Assembly: GCA_015493585.1 (NCBI GenBank)
Contig: WGCW01000132.1
Location: 1 to 58,040, forward strand
Direction: 5' to 3'
DNA: 58,040 nucleotides
Source of the DNA: Acidobacteriota bacterium
Lineage (GTDB): Bacteria; Acidobacteriota; Thermoanaerobaculia; Thermoanaerobaculales; Sulfomarinibacteraceae
This document shows positions 42,738-52,185 of the stretch, piece after piece. Under the pieces are notes generated by a model, which was given only the letters and a program-made list of their open reading frames with translations, made no database searches and was not told where the DNA came from. Position 1 is the first letter of the stretch. The number at the start of each line of letters is the position of its first letter. Both the position numbers and the translations under genes were made by a program.

Positions 42738-43190
42738 ATGGAGTTCAACTCGGTTCACGACATTTTGGATTTCGCCATTTCAAAGGAACAGGAAGCGCAT
42801 GATCTCTACGTGCATCTTGCGGAGATCGTCTCCCGGCCCGAGCTCAAAAAGACCTTCGGCGAGTTTGCGCAGATGGAGCTGGGCCACCGGACGCGCCTCG
42901 AGAAAATCAAGGCTGGTGAGCTGCCGGGGCTCCCGGATACGGTCGTCCAGGATCTGAAGCTCTCCGATTTTCTCGTTGACGTCAGCCCGCACGCGAACAT
43001 GGATTACCAGGATGCGATCCTCTTCGCGATGAAGGCCGAGAAACGAGCGTACGATCTGTACATCGCTCTCGGTCAGGCAACCTCGGATGCAGGCGTGCGT
43101 CAGGTCTTTGATGGGCTTGCTCAGGAGGAGCTCAAGCACAAGCAGTTCTTCGAGGCAGAGTACGACGACGTCATCCTCGAGGGCAACTGA
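42738..43190 (+). CDS. Ferritin-like/rubrerythrin-type diiron protein
   Basis: 150 aa from the ATG at 42738 (GGGAGAG upstream), 10 bp after the Mbx-like operon and probably part of it. Four-helix diiron features are visible as ISKEQEAHDLYVHLAE, QMELGHRTRLEKI, MKAEKRAYDLYIALG and AQEELKHKQFFE. No rubredoxin tail. Such proteins reduce peroxide or handle iron/oxidative stress. It is a different family member from the one in the dsr operon at 18112. Confidence 0.87.
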   Translation: MEFNSVHDILDFAISKEQEAHDLYVHLAEIVSRPELKKTFGEFAQMELGHRTRLEKIKAGELPGLPDTVVQDLKLSDFLVDVSPHANMDYQDAILFAMKAEKRAYDLYIALGQATSDAGVRQVFDGLAQEELKHKQFFEAEYDDVILEGN

Positions 43191-43248
43191 GGCGATCAGG
43201 AACATACGGATATGAAGTGAGGCCCATGGTGGCCGGGGGAGGTGCTCG

Positions 43249-43671
43249 ATGGCTGATGTCGTAGCGTGTCCCTCCTGCGGGGCAAAGAACCGCGTCGGGA
43301 CGCCACCCGCCGGGAAGACGCCCGCGTGCGGCAAGTGCGGAGCGGCTCTTCCCTGGCTCATCACGGCAACCGATGCGACGTTTGATCGCGAGATCAAGGC
43401 GCCGGTTCCCGTTGTCGTCGACTGCTGGGCACCGTGGTGCGGACCGTGCCGGATGGTGGCGCCGGTTCTCGAAGAGCTCTCCCGTGACCTCGCTGGGAAG
43501 CTCAAGGTCGTCAAGCTCAACGTGGACGAGAATCCCCTGACGGCCGGAAGATTCCGGATCCAGAGCATCCCGACGCTGCTCGTCTTCAAGGGCGGGCTGC
43601 TCGTCGATCAGATCATCGGCGCCATGCCAAAGCAGGCGTTGCTCGCCCGCCTCAATCCGTACCTCAGCTGA
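43249..43671 (+). CDS. Thioredoxin of the TrxC (thioredoxin-2) type
   Basis: 140 aa. The N-terminal zinc-ribbon (CPSCGAKN, CGKCG) is followed by a thioredoxin fold with active site WAPWCGPCRM and cis-Pro region IQSIPTLLVF. It reduces protein disulfides. It follows the ferritin-like gene by 58 bp and may serve redox homeostasis alongside the sulfur operons. Confidence 0.95.
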   Translation: MADVVACPSCGAKNRVGTPPAGKTPACGKCGAALPWLITATDATFDREIKAPVPVVVDCWAPWCGPCRMVAPVLEELSRDLAGKLKVVKLNVDENPLTAGRFRIQSIPTLLVFKGGLLVDQIIGAMPKQALLARLNPYLS

Positions 43672-43712
43672 CCGGCCATTCGTGTCCGGCCCCGGCGCGG
43701 CCTGATTGTGTG

Positions 43713-43737
43713 CCACCTGAGGTGGGAGACTTTTTTT
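43713..43737 (+). terminator. Possible rho-independent terminator after the thioredoxin gene
   Basis: A short stem CCACC-TGA-GGTGG is followed, after five bases, by a run of seven T. The stem is short and not immediately next to the T-run, so this is a weak candidate for the end of the plus-strand Mbx/thioredoxin unit. Confidence 0.4.
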
Positions 43738-43815
43738 CAGACCCAACTTCCCGTAAGGTGGCAGGGACAGGTGGCGTGATCCGATCCCGGCCACGCCAAC
43801 CGGTGGGAGGATTCG

Positions 43816-45546
43816 ATGGCAAAAGCTCGCTCATGGTTTCTCGGTGGCTGTCTCGTGGTCGTGCTCGGTATGGCCTTCATGTTCTTCCTTGGCCGGGCGC
43901 TGGTCGTGCAACATGTCCCAGAAGATGCGATCCTTTCGGTGCGCTTCCGAGGTGCCTTGCCAGAGATCGCGGCGCACGATCCTCTGTCCCGGATGTTTGG
44001 AGAATCGCAGCTCAGCCTCCGGGACGTGCGGCGGGCGTTGGTCCACGCGGCCAGCGATCCACGGATCAAGGGTGTGCGCGTTCGCATCGACCGGTTTGGA
44101 GGCGGCTTTGCCGAAGCTGAGGAGGTGCGGGCCTTGCTTGAGAGGGTGAGCCATGCCGGGAAGTGGACGGCCGCGTACATGGACACCGACGGCGAGTTCG
44201 TCCCGGGAAACCTCGAGTATTTCGTGGCATCGTCCTGTCAAGAGATTTCGATGAACCCGATTGGCGACGTCAACTTGATCGGATTGTCCGCGAGGTCACC
44301 CTTCCTCAGGGGCACGTTCGACAAGCTGGGGATCAAGCCGGAGTTTCTCGGGCGTGGCGATTACAAGACGGCCCGCTTTATGTACACGAAGAAGAAGTTC
44401 ACGCCCGCGCACCGCCAGATGCTGGGCTGGCTCCTCGATTCATTGATGGACCAGCTCGTGCGCGGAGTTGCCGCCAACCGTCACCTGCCACCGGACACGG
44501 TGCGAAGCTTGATCGACCAGGCGCCGCTGCTGGCCCAGGATGCGTTCAAGGCGAAGCTCCTCGATCATCTGGAGGATTGGGACGCCTTTTGCACGCGGCT
44601 CGATGACCGGCAGCACGGGACGGCACGCCCGGTCGGTATTGATACGTACCTGCAACGGATCGGCCGGACCGGATCAGGACCGGAAATTGCTGTCGTCACG
44701 GCGGTCGGTGCCATCATGCGCGGCGAAAGCGGCAAGAGCATGAATCCGCTGCTTGGCGGACAGATCATGGGCTCGGACACGATCGCACGGGCGTGGCGCC
44801 GCGTCCGGAAGGCGCGGGGCATCCGGGCGGCGATCTTCCGGATCGATTCTCCGGGCGGGAGCGCCGTCGCCTCGGAGATCATCCGTCAGGAGATGGCGAA
44901 GACCGCGAAGAAGATCCCGGTCGTCGTGTCGATGTCGAACGTGGCGGGATCGGGAGGGTACTGGATCACCTGCGGAGCGAAGGAGATTGTGGCTGATCCG
45001 GCGACACTGACGGCGTCGATTGGCGTCTTCGCAGGGCACCTCAACTCGGCCGGTTTTTGGACCGGCAAGCTCGGAGTGACGTTCGGGCGGATGGATCGTG
45101 GTGTCAACGCTGATATTTACGGCAGCCTGCAGGATTGGACCGATGAACAACGCGCGATCGTCAACCGGATGCTCGATCACATCTATCACGAGTTCGTCGC
45201 CCGCGTCGCAGCATCGCGGCACATGACGCCGCAGCAGGTTGATGCGATTGGGGAAGGGCGCGTCTTCACCGGCGAGCAGGCGCTGGGCAAGGGGCTCGTT
45301 GACAAGCTGGGCGGTTTCGATGTCGCGTTGGCAGAGGCCAAGCGGCTCGCAGGGATTCCCGCGGCGAGCCGTGTCCGGCTCGTTGACTTCCCGCGTCCCG
45401 TGCCCCTGTGGCAGCGGATGCTCCATCGGAGGACGGACAACGCGGCCGAGCTGCGTGAGGCGCTCGCGGAGATGCAGCGTGTGCTCGATGGGGAAGGGCT
45501 CCAGACGCCGGGTGTCGCCTGGATGCCACCCATCGCCGTTCGCTGA
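43816..45546 (+). CDS. sppA: Signal peptide peptidase SppA (67K type)
   Basis: 576 aa, the long two-domain form. An N-terminal membrane anchor (about 7-28) and a first S49 domain with the likely general-base Lys in FLGRGDYKTARFMY are followed by a second S49 domain with the nucleophile region NVAGSGGYWITCGAKEIVA and TASIGVFAG. It degrades cleaved signal peptides in the membrane. GGGAGGA precedes the ATG. Confidence 0.93.
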   Translation: MAKARSWFLGGCLVVVLGMAFMFFLGRALVVQHVPEDAILSVRFRGALPEIAAHDPLSRMFGESQLSLRDVRRALVHAASDPRIKGVRVRIDRFGGGFAEAEEVRALLERVSHAGKWTAAYMDTDGEFVPGNLEYFVASSCQEISMNPIGDVNLIGLSARSPFLRGTFDKLGIKPEFLGRGDYKTARFMYTKKKFTPAHRQMLGWLLDSLMDQLVRGVAANRHLPPDTVRSLIDQAPLLAQDAFKAKLLDHLEDWDAFCTRLDDRQHGTARPVGIDTYLQRIGRTGSGPEIAVVTAVGAIMRGESGKSMNPLLGGQIMGSDTIARAWRRVRKARGIRAAIFRIDSPGGSAVASEIIRQEMAKTAKKIPVVVSMSNVAGSGGYWITCGAKEIVADPATLTASIGVFAGHLNSAGFWTGKLGVTFGRMDRGVNADIYGSLQDWTDEQRAIVNRMLDHIYHEFVARVAASRHMTPQQVDAIGEGRVFTGEQALGKGLVDKLGGFDVALAEAKRLAGIPAASRVRLVDFPRPVPLWQRMLHRRTDNAAELREALAEMQRVLDGEGLQTPGVAWMPPIAVR

Positions 45547-45554
45547 GCCCCGTG

Positions 45555-46499
45555 ATGGGCACCGGCAAGATTGAGCCCAGTGGCGTTGACGTGCTCCGGC
45601 TCCAAACGTGGGCACGTGGCGAGGCTTCATCTGCCATCTTCGGCACGTCGCGCGTCCGCGAGCTGATGCATGATGAGAGAACCGGCTGGCTGGCCGCAGG
45701 TGTTGTTGCCGCACACCCCGGCCGTTTCAGCGATGATCTCGTGGCGGAAGCCGAAGCGGTTGTTGAGGTGGCTCGCCAGTGGAATCAGCAGGTGCTCGAA
45801 CGGGCCGGGCGGCTCTTCGAATCGTTCGAGGAACTGGGGATCCGGTGGGCGGTGGCTGGCATGCCCCCGGCCTCGGATGCCAGTGGCGTCCGGCTCGACC
45901 CGTTGCGCCTGCTCGTGCATCCGTACGATGCGCCACGTGTACGGGTGAGCGCCGTGGCGCACGGCTGCCGGAGAGCCGGGGAAGGCCGGCTGGCGGTTCG
46001 CTTCCGTTGCGGTGAGCTCAATCTCGTTCTGGAAACGGGGCTGCACCCCCGCGGGTGGGCGCCGCTTCCCCTCTCTCCGTTCCTCGAAACGGCCCAGCAG
46101 CGCGATCAGACCCCGGGGCGGTGGATGACGGATCCGGCGGCATGGGCCGCCCAGCGGCTGAGGGTCGCACGGGATCTGTGGCATCCGGCGAGCGTGGACC
46201 TCGATGAGCTCATGATGCTGATCCAGCTGGGCGCGATGGTGGACGATGAGGACCGTGACGTGTGGAGGCGCTCGGCGGGACGGTGGGGCGTTGGGAAGCT
46301 GTGGCGCCGGTGCGGTGAGCTGGAATCATGGCTCGGTGGTGGGCCTCGCCCGGCGTGGCTCGATCCCATATGTGGAACCGCCCAGGCAGGTTCTGGCGCA
46401 ATCCCGGCTGGCTGGCCGCCGTTTGGCATGGGGCTCGCGTTGCAGGACGGGCCCGGAAGGAAGGTGACCTATCTTGTCAGGCGTCTGATCGGCCGGTGA
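45555..46499 (+). CDS. Uncharacterised protein (possible nucleotidyltransferase-like)
   Basis: About 314 aa from the ATG at 45555; a GTG at 45552 is also possible. The segment WAVAGMPPASDASGVRLDPLRLLVHPYDAPRV faintly resembles the core of nucleotidyltransferase-like families (PF14907 type), though a full catalytic triad is not evident. The rest is helical with many Trp and Arg. No signal peptide. It follows sppA by 8 bp. Function not recognised. Confidence 0.6.
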   Translation: MGTGKIEPSGVDVLRLQTWARGEASSAIFGTSRVRELMHDERTGWLAAGVVAAHPGRFSDDLVAEAEAVVEVARQWNQQVLERAGRLFESFEELGIRWAVAGMPPASDASGVRLDPLRLLVHPYDAPRVRVSAVAHGCRRAGEGRLAVRFRCGELNLVLETGLHPRGWAPLPLSPFLETAQQRDQTPGRWMTDPAAWAAQRLRVARDLWHPASVDLDELMMLIQLGAMVDDEDRDVWRRSAGRWGVGKLWRRCGELESWLGGGPRPAWLDPICGTAQAGSGAIPAGWPPFGMGLALQDGPGRKVTYLVRRLIGR

Positions 46500-46534
46500 C
46501 CGGGGCCGGGCGGCTTGTGCCGGGAAGCGTTGGC

Positions 46535-47008
46535 TCAGCGGTCCGGTCCGACGAGGAGGCGCAGCGTTGCCGTGGCGACCTCATCTCCTCCACGATCCCG
46601 GATCGTGACCCGGGCCTCGTACTCCTTCCGCTCATTGTCCGGCGGAACCGGGCAGATCGCCTCGGACAACAGCGTGCCGCGCGCCTTCTTGAGGAACGCG
46701 ATCTCCATGCCAAGCACGATCGCCCGGGCATCCGCGGGGAGCGACGCCACCATGGCCAGGCTTCCGCTGAGCTCGGCAAGATTCATCTGCGCGGCGGCGT
46801 GGATCGAGCTGAGATGGTTGCGGATCTCCGGCCGGTCCTCGATCTGAATCGAACAGGCACCGGGCTCCAGCTCGAGGATCAGCGGATGAATCGTCCCTGA
46901 GTACGGTGCCGCCTTCGCGATGAAGGCGCTGAACTGCGCTCGCCCTTCCGGGCTCGTCCCCAGCTGCCGCCACGAATCCAAGAGCCCACTGAGATCAACA
47001 TCTGCCAT
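46535..47008 (-). CDS. Hotdog-fold thioesterase-like protein (DUF4442/PaaI type)
   Basis: 157 aa. The sequence RNHLSSIHAAAQMNLAELSGSLAM is characteristic of DUF4442/PaaI hotdog proteins, in which the HxxxxHAxA-like stretch lies at the acyl-CoA site. A role in acyl-CoA hydrolysis is likely, but the substrate is unknown. It is convergent with the preceding gene; neighbours give no further clue. Confidence 0.75.
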   Translation of the reverse strand: MADVDLSGLLDSWRQLGTSPEGRAQFSAFIAKAAPYSGTIHPLILELEPGACSIQIEDRPEIRNHLSSIHAAAQMNLAELSGSLAMVASLPADARAIVLGMEIAFLKKARGTLLSEAICPVPPDNERKEYEARVTIRDRGGDEVATATLRLLVGPDR

Positions 47009-47165
47009 AGCATCCTCCCGTGGTGTCTTTCGCTGAAGTCATCGTACCGGCGTGGGAGATGTCCTGCAAGCGGGATCGGAGGGATGAGCTGCCGTGCCTC
47101 TTCCGGCGATGGCTGGCGACCGTGACCGTCCTCTGGTTCATGTACCGGGAATGCGCGTGGGATGC

Positions 47166-48533
47166 TTAGTTCGTCGTCACCATCAGGTGGAGCGCGGACT
47201 GTCCCATCCTAACCGGCATGTACTCCGCTTCGGAAAGCCCCATGTAGCGGGCGACCGATGACACAACCCGTGAGTACCAGACGGTGGCCGTAACCGTCAG
47301 GGGGCCGGGGGCGATCTCTTTGGGGAGCTCCCAGGTAAAGGTTTCGTTGATGGCTTTGAGCGGCGCCAGGCGGTAGTCCGGCCCGAAGCTGGCCGTGTTC
47401 CACTGGGCGACGGTCATCCGTCCCCTGTCGTCGAGGTAGGGGAGCCGGAAGATTCGGTCGCCTGCAGGCACGTCGCCGTCGCGCTCGAGGCCTGGGAAAT
47501 TCTTGATCCCCTTGATATCCCCAATGTCCTGATATGCCATCGTGCCCGGCGAGGAGATTGTGAGGTTCTCACCCTTGAACCCTTTCCTGTCGACCTTGAT
47601 GTGGTAGACATGGCCGGCGGCGTCGGTGGCGTTGACATCGAGCCAGACAACACGCTCCTCGGCGGAGCCGGAAGGGATCATGTGGCCCGCCTTGATGTTC
47701 ATGACGGTGGCGATGAGCCGCGTCTGCTTGCCGGGACGAACCGTATCCGAGCTGCCGACGATGGCCACCGAAACGGCTCCATTGAGCATGTCTGGCCAGT
47801 GGGCCCCGTGAAAGAGGTGCTGACGGACATCGGGGTGGTGCTGGCCACCGGCATTGGGGGCGCTGTTGCCCGGAGCCGCCGGCATGTGACACTGCTGGCA
47901 GGTGATGCCGGCCCTGCCCTGGGGGCTCCTCTTCCACTCGAGTTGGGTGGCCTTGACCCACATACCCCACGGATCCTTTTCGTTGTGGCAGGTGCCGCAG
48001 AATTCGGTCGAGGCCAGGAAGGGGTTGGCGTGAATTTTATGATATGGGCTCTCCGTCCCGGTGCGGACTCCCTGTTTCGTGTCGCCCGGCTCAATGATGT
48101 AGTTGAAATTGAAAGGGATCTTGCCCTCGAAGCCCGTGATGCTGTGGCACACATCGCACGATACCCCCTCGTTGGCCCGGCTGCCCTCCTCGGGCCGTTT
48201 GGGAGGAATGTCGCCGGCCAAAAACGCCAACGGAGCATGACAGCCGTTACAGCCGGCCTTGACACCGGCAACTTTTGCGAGCTTCTCCGCATGGGGCACG
48301 GCCAGCTCGAAGTACTCGGCCTCGTCCCACTGATGGGTGAAGGACTTGGACATCAGCGACTGGGCGTACTGCTGGGCGATATCGGTGTGACACTGGGCGC
48401 ACACTTCATTCTTCTCGAACCGGCCGTAAGGGATAGTCCCCAGAGCGGCATCACCCACTTTGTGAACGGTTGCCGCGATCATGGTGCCAGCAACGAGGAA
48501 CATAACACCAACGAGAGCCATTCTTCTTCGCAT
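47166..48533 (-). CDS. Secreted pentahaem cytochrome c
   Basis: 455 aa from the ATG at 48533 (GGGAGA upstream) rather than the upstream in-frame start at 48572. The N-terminal RRRMALVGVMFLVAGTMIAA is a signal peptide or anchor. Five CXXCH motifs follow (CAQCH, CNGCH, CDVCH, CGTCH, CQQCH) in the first 230 residues. The C-terminal half is beta-rich without haem motifs. The overall pattern resembles cytochrome c554-like multihaem proteins. Periplasmic electron transfer is expected; the partner is unknown, but the NrfD-hexahaem and DsrJ proteins are candidates. Confidence 0.88.
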   Translation of the reverse strand: MRRRMALVGVMFLVAGTMIAATVHKVGDAALGTIPYGRFEKNEVCAQCHTDIAQQYAQSLMSKSFTHQWDEAEYFELAVPHAEKLAKVAGVKAGCNGCHAPLAFLAGDIPPKRPEEGSRANEGVSCDVCHSITGFEGKIPFNFNYIIEPGDTKQGVRTGTESPYHKIHANPFLASTEFCGTCHNEKDPWGMWVKATQLEWKRSPQGRAGITCQQCHMPAAPGNSAPNAGGQHHPDVRQHLFHGAHWPDMLNGAVSVAIVGSSDTVRPGKQTRLIATVMNIKAGHMIPSGSAEERVVWLDVNATDAAGHVYHIKVDRKGFKGENLTISSPGTMAYQDIGDIKGIKNFPGLERDGDVPAGDRIFRLPYLDDRGRMTVAQWNTASFGPDYRLAPLKAINETFTWELPKEIAPGPLTVTATVWYSRVVSSVARYMGLSEAEYMPVRMGQSALHLMVTTN

Positions 48534-48647
48534 CGTCTTCTCCCTGAAATAAGACCTTTTCTCAATCCGCACTGTGACAAAAGGCAGAGGCTATGTCAAG
48601 AACTTCCGGGATGGCTCGGTTTTCTCTCGTCAGGGTGAGGAGGGTGA

Positions 48648-48659
48648 GATCATATGATC
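48648..48659. promoter_or_regulatory. 12-bp perfect palindrome between divergent genes
   Basis: GATCATATGATC lies between the cytochrome c gene (minus) and the FAD oxidoreductase gene (plus). A site for a regulator is possible, but there is no independent support. Confidence 0.25.
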
Positions 48660-48718
48660 GACAGCGGCCGGGGCCGGGTTAGAATCCGGGAGATGAAACG
48701 GTCGCATACGGTCTTGCG

Positions 48719-49816
48719 ATGACGGACACGATTCGGGTTCTCGGGGCGGGGGTGTCCGGGCTCGGCGCCGCAGCGCTGCTCGCCGGGCGTGGGCATGCCG
48801 TTGAGGTGCGAGACAGGAGGGGTGTCGCGGGAGGCCGGTTCGCCGGCGGTTTCCAGATCCTGGAAAACGGATCGGGGCCGCAAGACGTGCTCGACGAGCT
48901 CGCCGGGATGGGGCTTGAGCCCGCCTGCGAGTTGACTCCGCTTGACCAGGCCGTGCTTCTCGATGCGGACCGGAACCGGTACGAGGTGCACTCCCGCAAG
49001 CCGTACGCTTATCTGATCCGCCGCGGCGGCGGTGAGGGGACGCTGGATGCCTGGCTTGCCGCCGAGGCACGGCGGCGCGGCGTGCGGATCGAGGCGGGAA
49101 CGTCGGGTGATGACTGGATACCGGACATCATCGCGACGGGGCCCGCCAGGGCCGATGGTGTGGCTCGGGAGGTGATCTTTACGACGCCCGATCCCGATCG
49201 GATCGTAGTCCTCTTCGATCCGGCACTGACACCCACCGGATACAGTTACCTGTTCATTCATGACGGGAAAGGAACGATGGGCGCCGCCCAGGTCCGCGGG
49301 ATCCGGCGTCTGCGGGGCAACGCGCGCCGCGCTTTTGCGGCGCTCCTCGATGCATTTCCGGCGCGGATGGAGGATGTCCATGAGCACGTGCAGTTCATGA
49401 GCTTCGGCGCGCCACGCACCCTCCGGGCCCAAGGGCGCTGGTACGCCGGTGAAGCCGCGGGGATCCAGGATTACCTCTTCGGTCTCGGCAACCGGCTGGC
49501 GTTGCGGTCTGCGCGGCTGATCGCCGGAGCGCTCGGCGGCGAGGGGTGGGATGCGGCCGGGTACGAACGCCAGGTCTGGGAGCCGATGCTGGCGTCGATG
49601 CTCGGCCGGGCGGCGTTCGAGCTCGCGGGCGCGGGAACGGTCTCCCGGCTGTGCCGGTGGCTTGCAGGGGGCGATTTCCGCCAGCGGCTGATTGCCCTGC
49701 AACGTCCGTCGGCGGGCAGGCGCGTGCTCGCGCGGATCGTGATGGCGGTGTGGGGGAGCCGGCGGCCCGATCCACGGGTGCCGGTCGCGGCGTGGTCACG
49801 GGGGAGCTCACGATGA
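48719..49816 (+). CDS. FAD-dependent oxidoreductase (geranylgeranyl reductase / desaturase-like)
   Basis: 365 aa. The N-terminal dinucleotide site RVLGAGVSGLGAAALLAGRGHAVEV is followed by DRRGVAGGRFAGG, the pattern of isoprenoid-modifying FAD enzymes. The C-terminal GEAAGIQDYLFGLGNRLALRSARL is the FAD-binding segment of GG-reductase-like proteins. Its stop overlaps the squalene/phytoene synthase start as ATGA, so it probably acts on an isoprenoid chain. Confidence 0.83.
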   Translation: MTDTIRVLGAGVSGLGAAALLAGRGHAVEVRDRRGVAGGRFAGGFQILENGSGPQDVLDELAGMGLEPACELTPLDQAVLLDADRNRYEVHSRKPYAYLIRRGGGEGTLDAWLAAEARRRGVRIEAGTSGDDWIPDIIATGPARADGVAREVIFTTPDPDRIVVLFDPALTPTGYSYLFIHDGKGTMGAAQVRGIRRLRGNARRAFAALLDAFPARMEDVHEHVQFMSFGAPRTLRAQGRWYAGEAAGIQDYLFGLGNRLALRSARLIAGALGGEGWDAAGYERQVWEPMLASMLGRAAFELAGAGTVSRLCRWLAGGDFRQRLIALQRPSAGRRVLARIVMAVWGSRRPDPRVPVAAWSRGSSR

Positions 49817-50673
49817 GCGGGACGGCCGAGGCCCGTGTCCGGCGTTTGACGCACCGCCAGGGGCCGAATTTCTCACTGGGGTTCCGGCGGCTGCCTGCGG
49901 CCAAGCGTCAGGCGGTCTACGCTGCCTACGCTGTCTGCCGCATCGCCGATGACATCGTCGATGAGGCGTCAAACGAAACGCCAGTTGCCGAGACCGAGCG
50001 AAAGCTCGACGCGTGGGAAGCGGAGGTCGAGGCGGCGTACGCCGGGAAGCCGCACGAGACCGCGACACGCGCGTTGGCCGATGTGCTCGGCGAGTTCCCG
50101 ATTCCCAAGGACGCGTTTACTGGCCTCATCGAGGGCTGCCGGTGGGATCTCGTCAAGCACCGGTACGAAACCTTCGCCGAGCTCGAGCGCTACTGCGAGC
50201 TCGTGGCCGTGACGATCTCCGACATTTCGCTGGCGATCTTTGGTGTGGTCGATTCCCGTGCCTCAGAATTCGGACGCTCCCTCGCCATCGCCCTGCAACT
50301 GACCAACGTGTGCCGGGATGTGGGGGAGGATACGGAGCGCGACCGGATCTATTTGCCGCTCGACGAGATGGAGCAGTTCGGTGTGACGCCCGGCGAGATC
50401 CTTGCGAAGCGCCCGTCACCGGCCTTTCGCAGCCTGATGGCGTTCGAGACGAGCCGGGCCCGGGATTATTTCCGGCGGGCGAATCCGCTTCCGGAGTGCA
50501 TCGAACGGGATGCGCGTCTTGCGGTCCGGCTCATGGGCCGGGTGTACGCCACGATCCTCGAACGGATCGCTCGCGAGCCGGGGGCGGTGCTCCACCGCCG
50601 CGTCCGGCTCGGAGCGCTTTCCCGGGCGGGTGTGGTCCTTGCGGGTCTCCTTGGCCGGCCCTTCGTCAGCTGA
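49813..50673 (+). CDS. Squalene/phytoene synthase family protein (HpnD-like)
   Basis: 286 aa from the ATG at 49813; the longer frame to 49546 overlaps the upstream gene and is rejected. Two Asp-rich motifs bind the diphosphate: DDIVDE and DVGEDTERD, with the conserved YCELVAVTISDISLAIFG and RDRIYLPLDEMEQFGV. It condenses two prenyl diphosphates to presqualene/squalene or phytoene. Coupling with the FAD enzyme suggests hopanoid or other triterpenoid/carotenoid synthesis. Confidence 0.9.
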   Translation: MSGTAEARVRRLTHRQGPNFSLGFRRLPAAKRQAVYAAYAVCRIADDIVDEASNETPVAETERKLDAWEAEVEAAYAGKPHETATRALADVLGEFPIPKDAFTGLIEGCRWDLVKHRYETFAELERYCELVAVTISDISLAIFGVVDSRASEFGRSLAIALQLTNVCRDVGEDTERDRIYLPLDEMEQFGVTPGEILAKRPSPAFRSLMAFETSRARDYFRRANPLPECIERDARLAVRLMGRVYATILERIAREPGAVLHRRVRLGALSRAGVVLAGLLGRPFVS

Positions 50674-50751
50674 TGCAGTTGCGTCACACGGCAAGGACGC
50701 GTATGCTGCCTGTCCCGCCGAGAGGCGGAATCTCCCCGGAGGGAATGTTTC

Positions 50752-51600
50752 ATGACGTTTGAACGGCTTCAGAAAATCATTGCAAAAAGTGGCATGTGCT
50801 CGCGCCGCGATGCCGAGGACTTGATCCGGCAGGGTGCCGTGACGGTCAACGGGAAGGTCGCTCATCTCGGGCAGAAGGCCGATCCGGCGGCCGACCACAT
50901 CAAGGTGCACGGGAAACGTCTTCCCCGGCCAGAGCCTCTGCGTTACATCCTCTTGTACAAACCGCGTGGTGTGATGACAACCTGCGAGGACCCCGAGGAG
51001 CGCGCGACGGTCGTTGACCTGATCAAGGGCAAGGTGAAGGAGCGGGTCTTTCCCGTGGGGCGGCTCGACTTCAACTCCGAGGGACTGCTCATCCTGACCA
51101 ACGACGGTGACCTGGCCGCCCGGATCACGCATCCGCGCTACGGTCTGATCAAGACGTACCTCGCAAAGGTCCGTGGTGACCTGTCAGAAGCCGAGGTCGA
51201 GAAGATCCGCCGCGGTGTGCGGGTTGAGGGCGCGCTCGTCCGGCCGCGGTCGATTCGCCGTGAGCGGGTAACGCCCCGGGCGGGCAACAGCTGGTGGAGA
51301 ATCGAAGTTGGAGAGGGCCGGACCCACGAGGTACGCGAGATGTTCTTCCGGGCGGGACATCCGGTCCAGCGGTTGCGCCGCGTGGCGATCGGGCCGCTTG
51401 AGGATTCCGCGCTCGGTCCCGGAGACTTTCGTGAGCTTCTGCCGTCGGAGGTGACGGCGCTTCGGCGGGCCGCCACAACCCGGTCCGGAGGCCGGGGTGG
51501 CCGTGGCACCGGCCCGGCGTCAGGTTCCCAACGCCGTCGGGGACGGGAAGGCGGCCGGGCAGGTGGAGGGACCAAAACGCCCCGGTCCGCCGGACGGTAA
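50752..51600 (+). CDS. rluB: 23S rRNA pseudouridine synthase, RluB/RsuA family
   Basis: 282 aa. N-terminal S4 RNA-binding domain (LQKIIAKSGMCSRRDAEDLI) and catalytic core with GRLDFNSEGLLILTNDGDLA (the catalytic Asp lies in GRLD). The C-terminal 45 residues are a Gly/Arg-rich basic tail, probably RNA-binding. It isomerises a specific uridine in rRNA. RluB versus RsuA specificity is not resolved by sequence alone; the tail favours RluB. Confidence 0.9.
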   Translation: MTFERLQKIIAKSGMCSRRDAEDLIRQGAVTVNGKVAHLGQKADPAADHIKVHGKRLPRPEPLRYILLYKPRGVMTTCEDPEERATVVDLIKGKVKERVFPVGRLDFNSEGLLILTNDGDLAARITHPRYGLIKTYLAKVRGDLSEAEVEKIRRGVRVEGALVRPRSIRRERVTPRAGNSWWRIEVGEGRTHEVREMFFRAGHPVQRLRRVAIGPLEDSALGPGDFRELLPSEVTALRRAATTRSGGRGGRGTGPASGSQRRRGREGGRAGGGTKTPRSAGR

Positions 51601-51993
51601 GCATCCCACCCTCCGGCGCGTCCGCGTTCAATGTCAGGAAGAGGTACGTCTCACGGGGTGACTTCGGCACGATTGACCGGTTCGAGGTTGTTGCGCAGTG
51701 CGGAACCCGTGTGATTCCAGCGGATACGGCCACAGTCCAAGCACGTTCACCCCAACGCCAAGGCAACCGGTCGCGGGGAGAGCACCCGAGGGCGCGCGGG
51801 CTTCAGTCCGCATCGTGCGCTCAACGCGTTCTGGTACAAAAAGATGCGGACTGAAGTCCGCGCTCCAAGGCTGCCTCCGGCCGACGGGGCACAGCGCAAT
51901 AACCTTGGTTCGAGCATGATTTGACGGATAAAGACCGTGCTGGTAGCATCCGCGCGACTTCGCGGCCGCATGGCCGCTGATGAGGGAAAAACG
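51601..51993. other. Intergenic region with a short inverted repeat
   Basis: About 390 bp with no supported gene. It contains an inverted repeat in which 51794-51813 mirrors 51844-51863 around the core CTTCAGTCCGCAT/ATGCGGACTGAAG, a type of dispersed palindromic element common in high-GC genomes. Confidence 0.5.
51794..51863. repeat. Inverted repeat element
   Basis: Arms 51794-51813 and 51844-51863 are inverted copies with the core TTCAGTCCGCAT and its complement, with 30 bp between. It could form a stem-loop. No transposase is nearby. Confidence 0.7.
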
Positions 51994-52185
51994 ATGAGCC
52001 TTCTGACAAAAATCAAGAGCGTCCTTGCTGCCCAAACGCCCCCCGCCGACCTCAATCTCGGCCGGAATGATCCGTGCTGGTGTGGCAGCGGCTTGAAGTA
52101 CAAGCAGTGCCACCTGCGCTCGGATGAGCGTAAACGGTCGGCCAAGCGAGCTGCGGCGCGCCCCGCTGCACCTGGGATGTTTTGA
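51994..52185 (+). CDS. SEC-C motif small protein
   Basis: 63 aa from the ATG at 51994 (GAGGG upstream); an in-frame ATG at 51937 is possible but less well placed. Residues [18 protein letters not shown] form the SEC-C zinc motif (CXCX8CH) found at the SecA C-terminus and in many small proteins. It ends with a basic stretch. A metal-binding or translocation-associated role is guessed from the motif. Confidence 0.75.
   Translation: MSLLTKIKSVLAAQTPPADLNLGRNDPCWCGSGLKYKQCHLRSDERKRSAKRAAARPAAPGMF

Noticed and set aside
48590-48600. TTGACA-like -35 box upstream of the pentahaem cytochrome gene
   Set aside because: No acceptable -10 box at 16-18 bp spacing was found.
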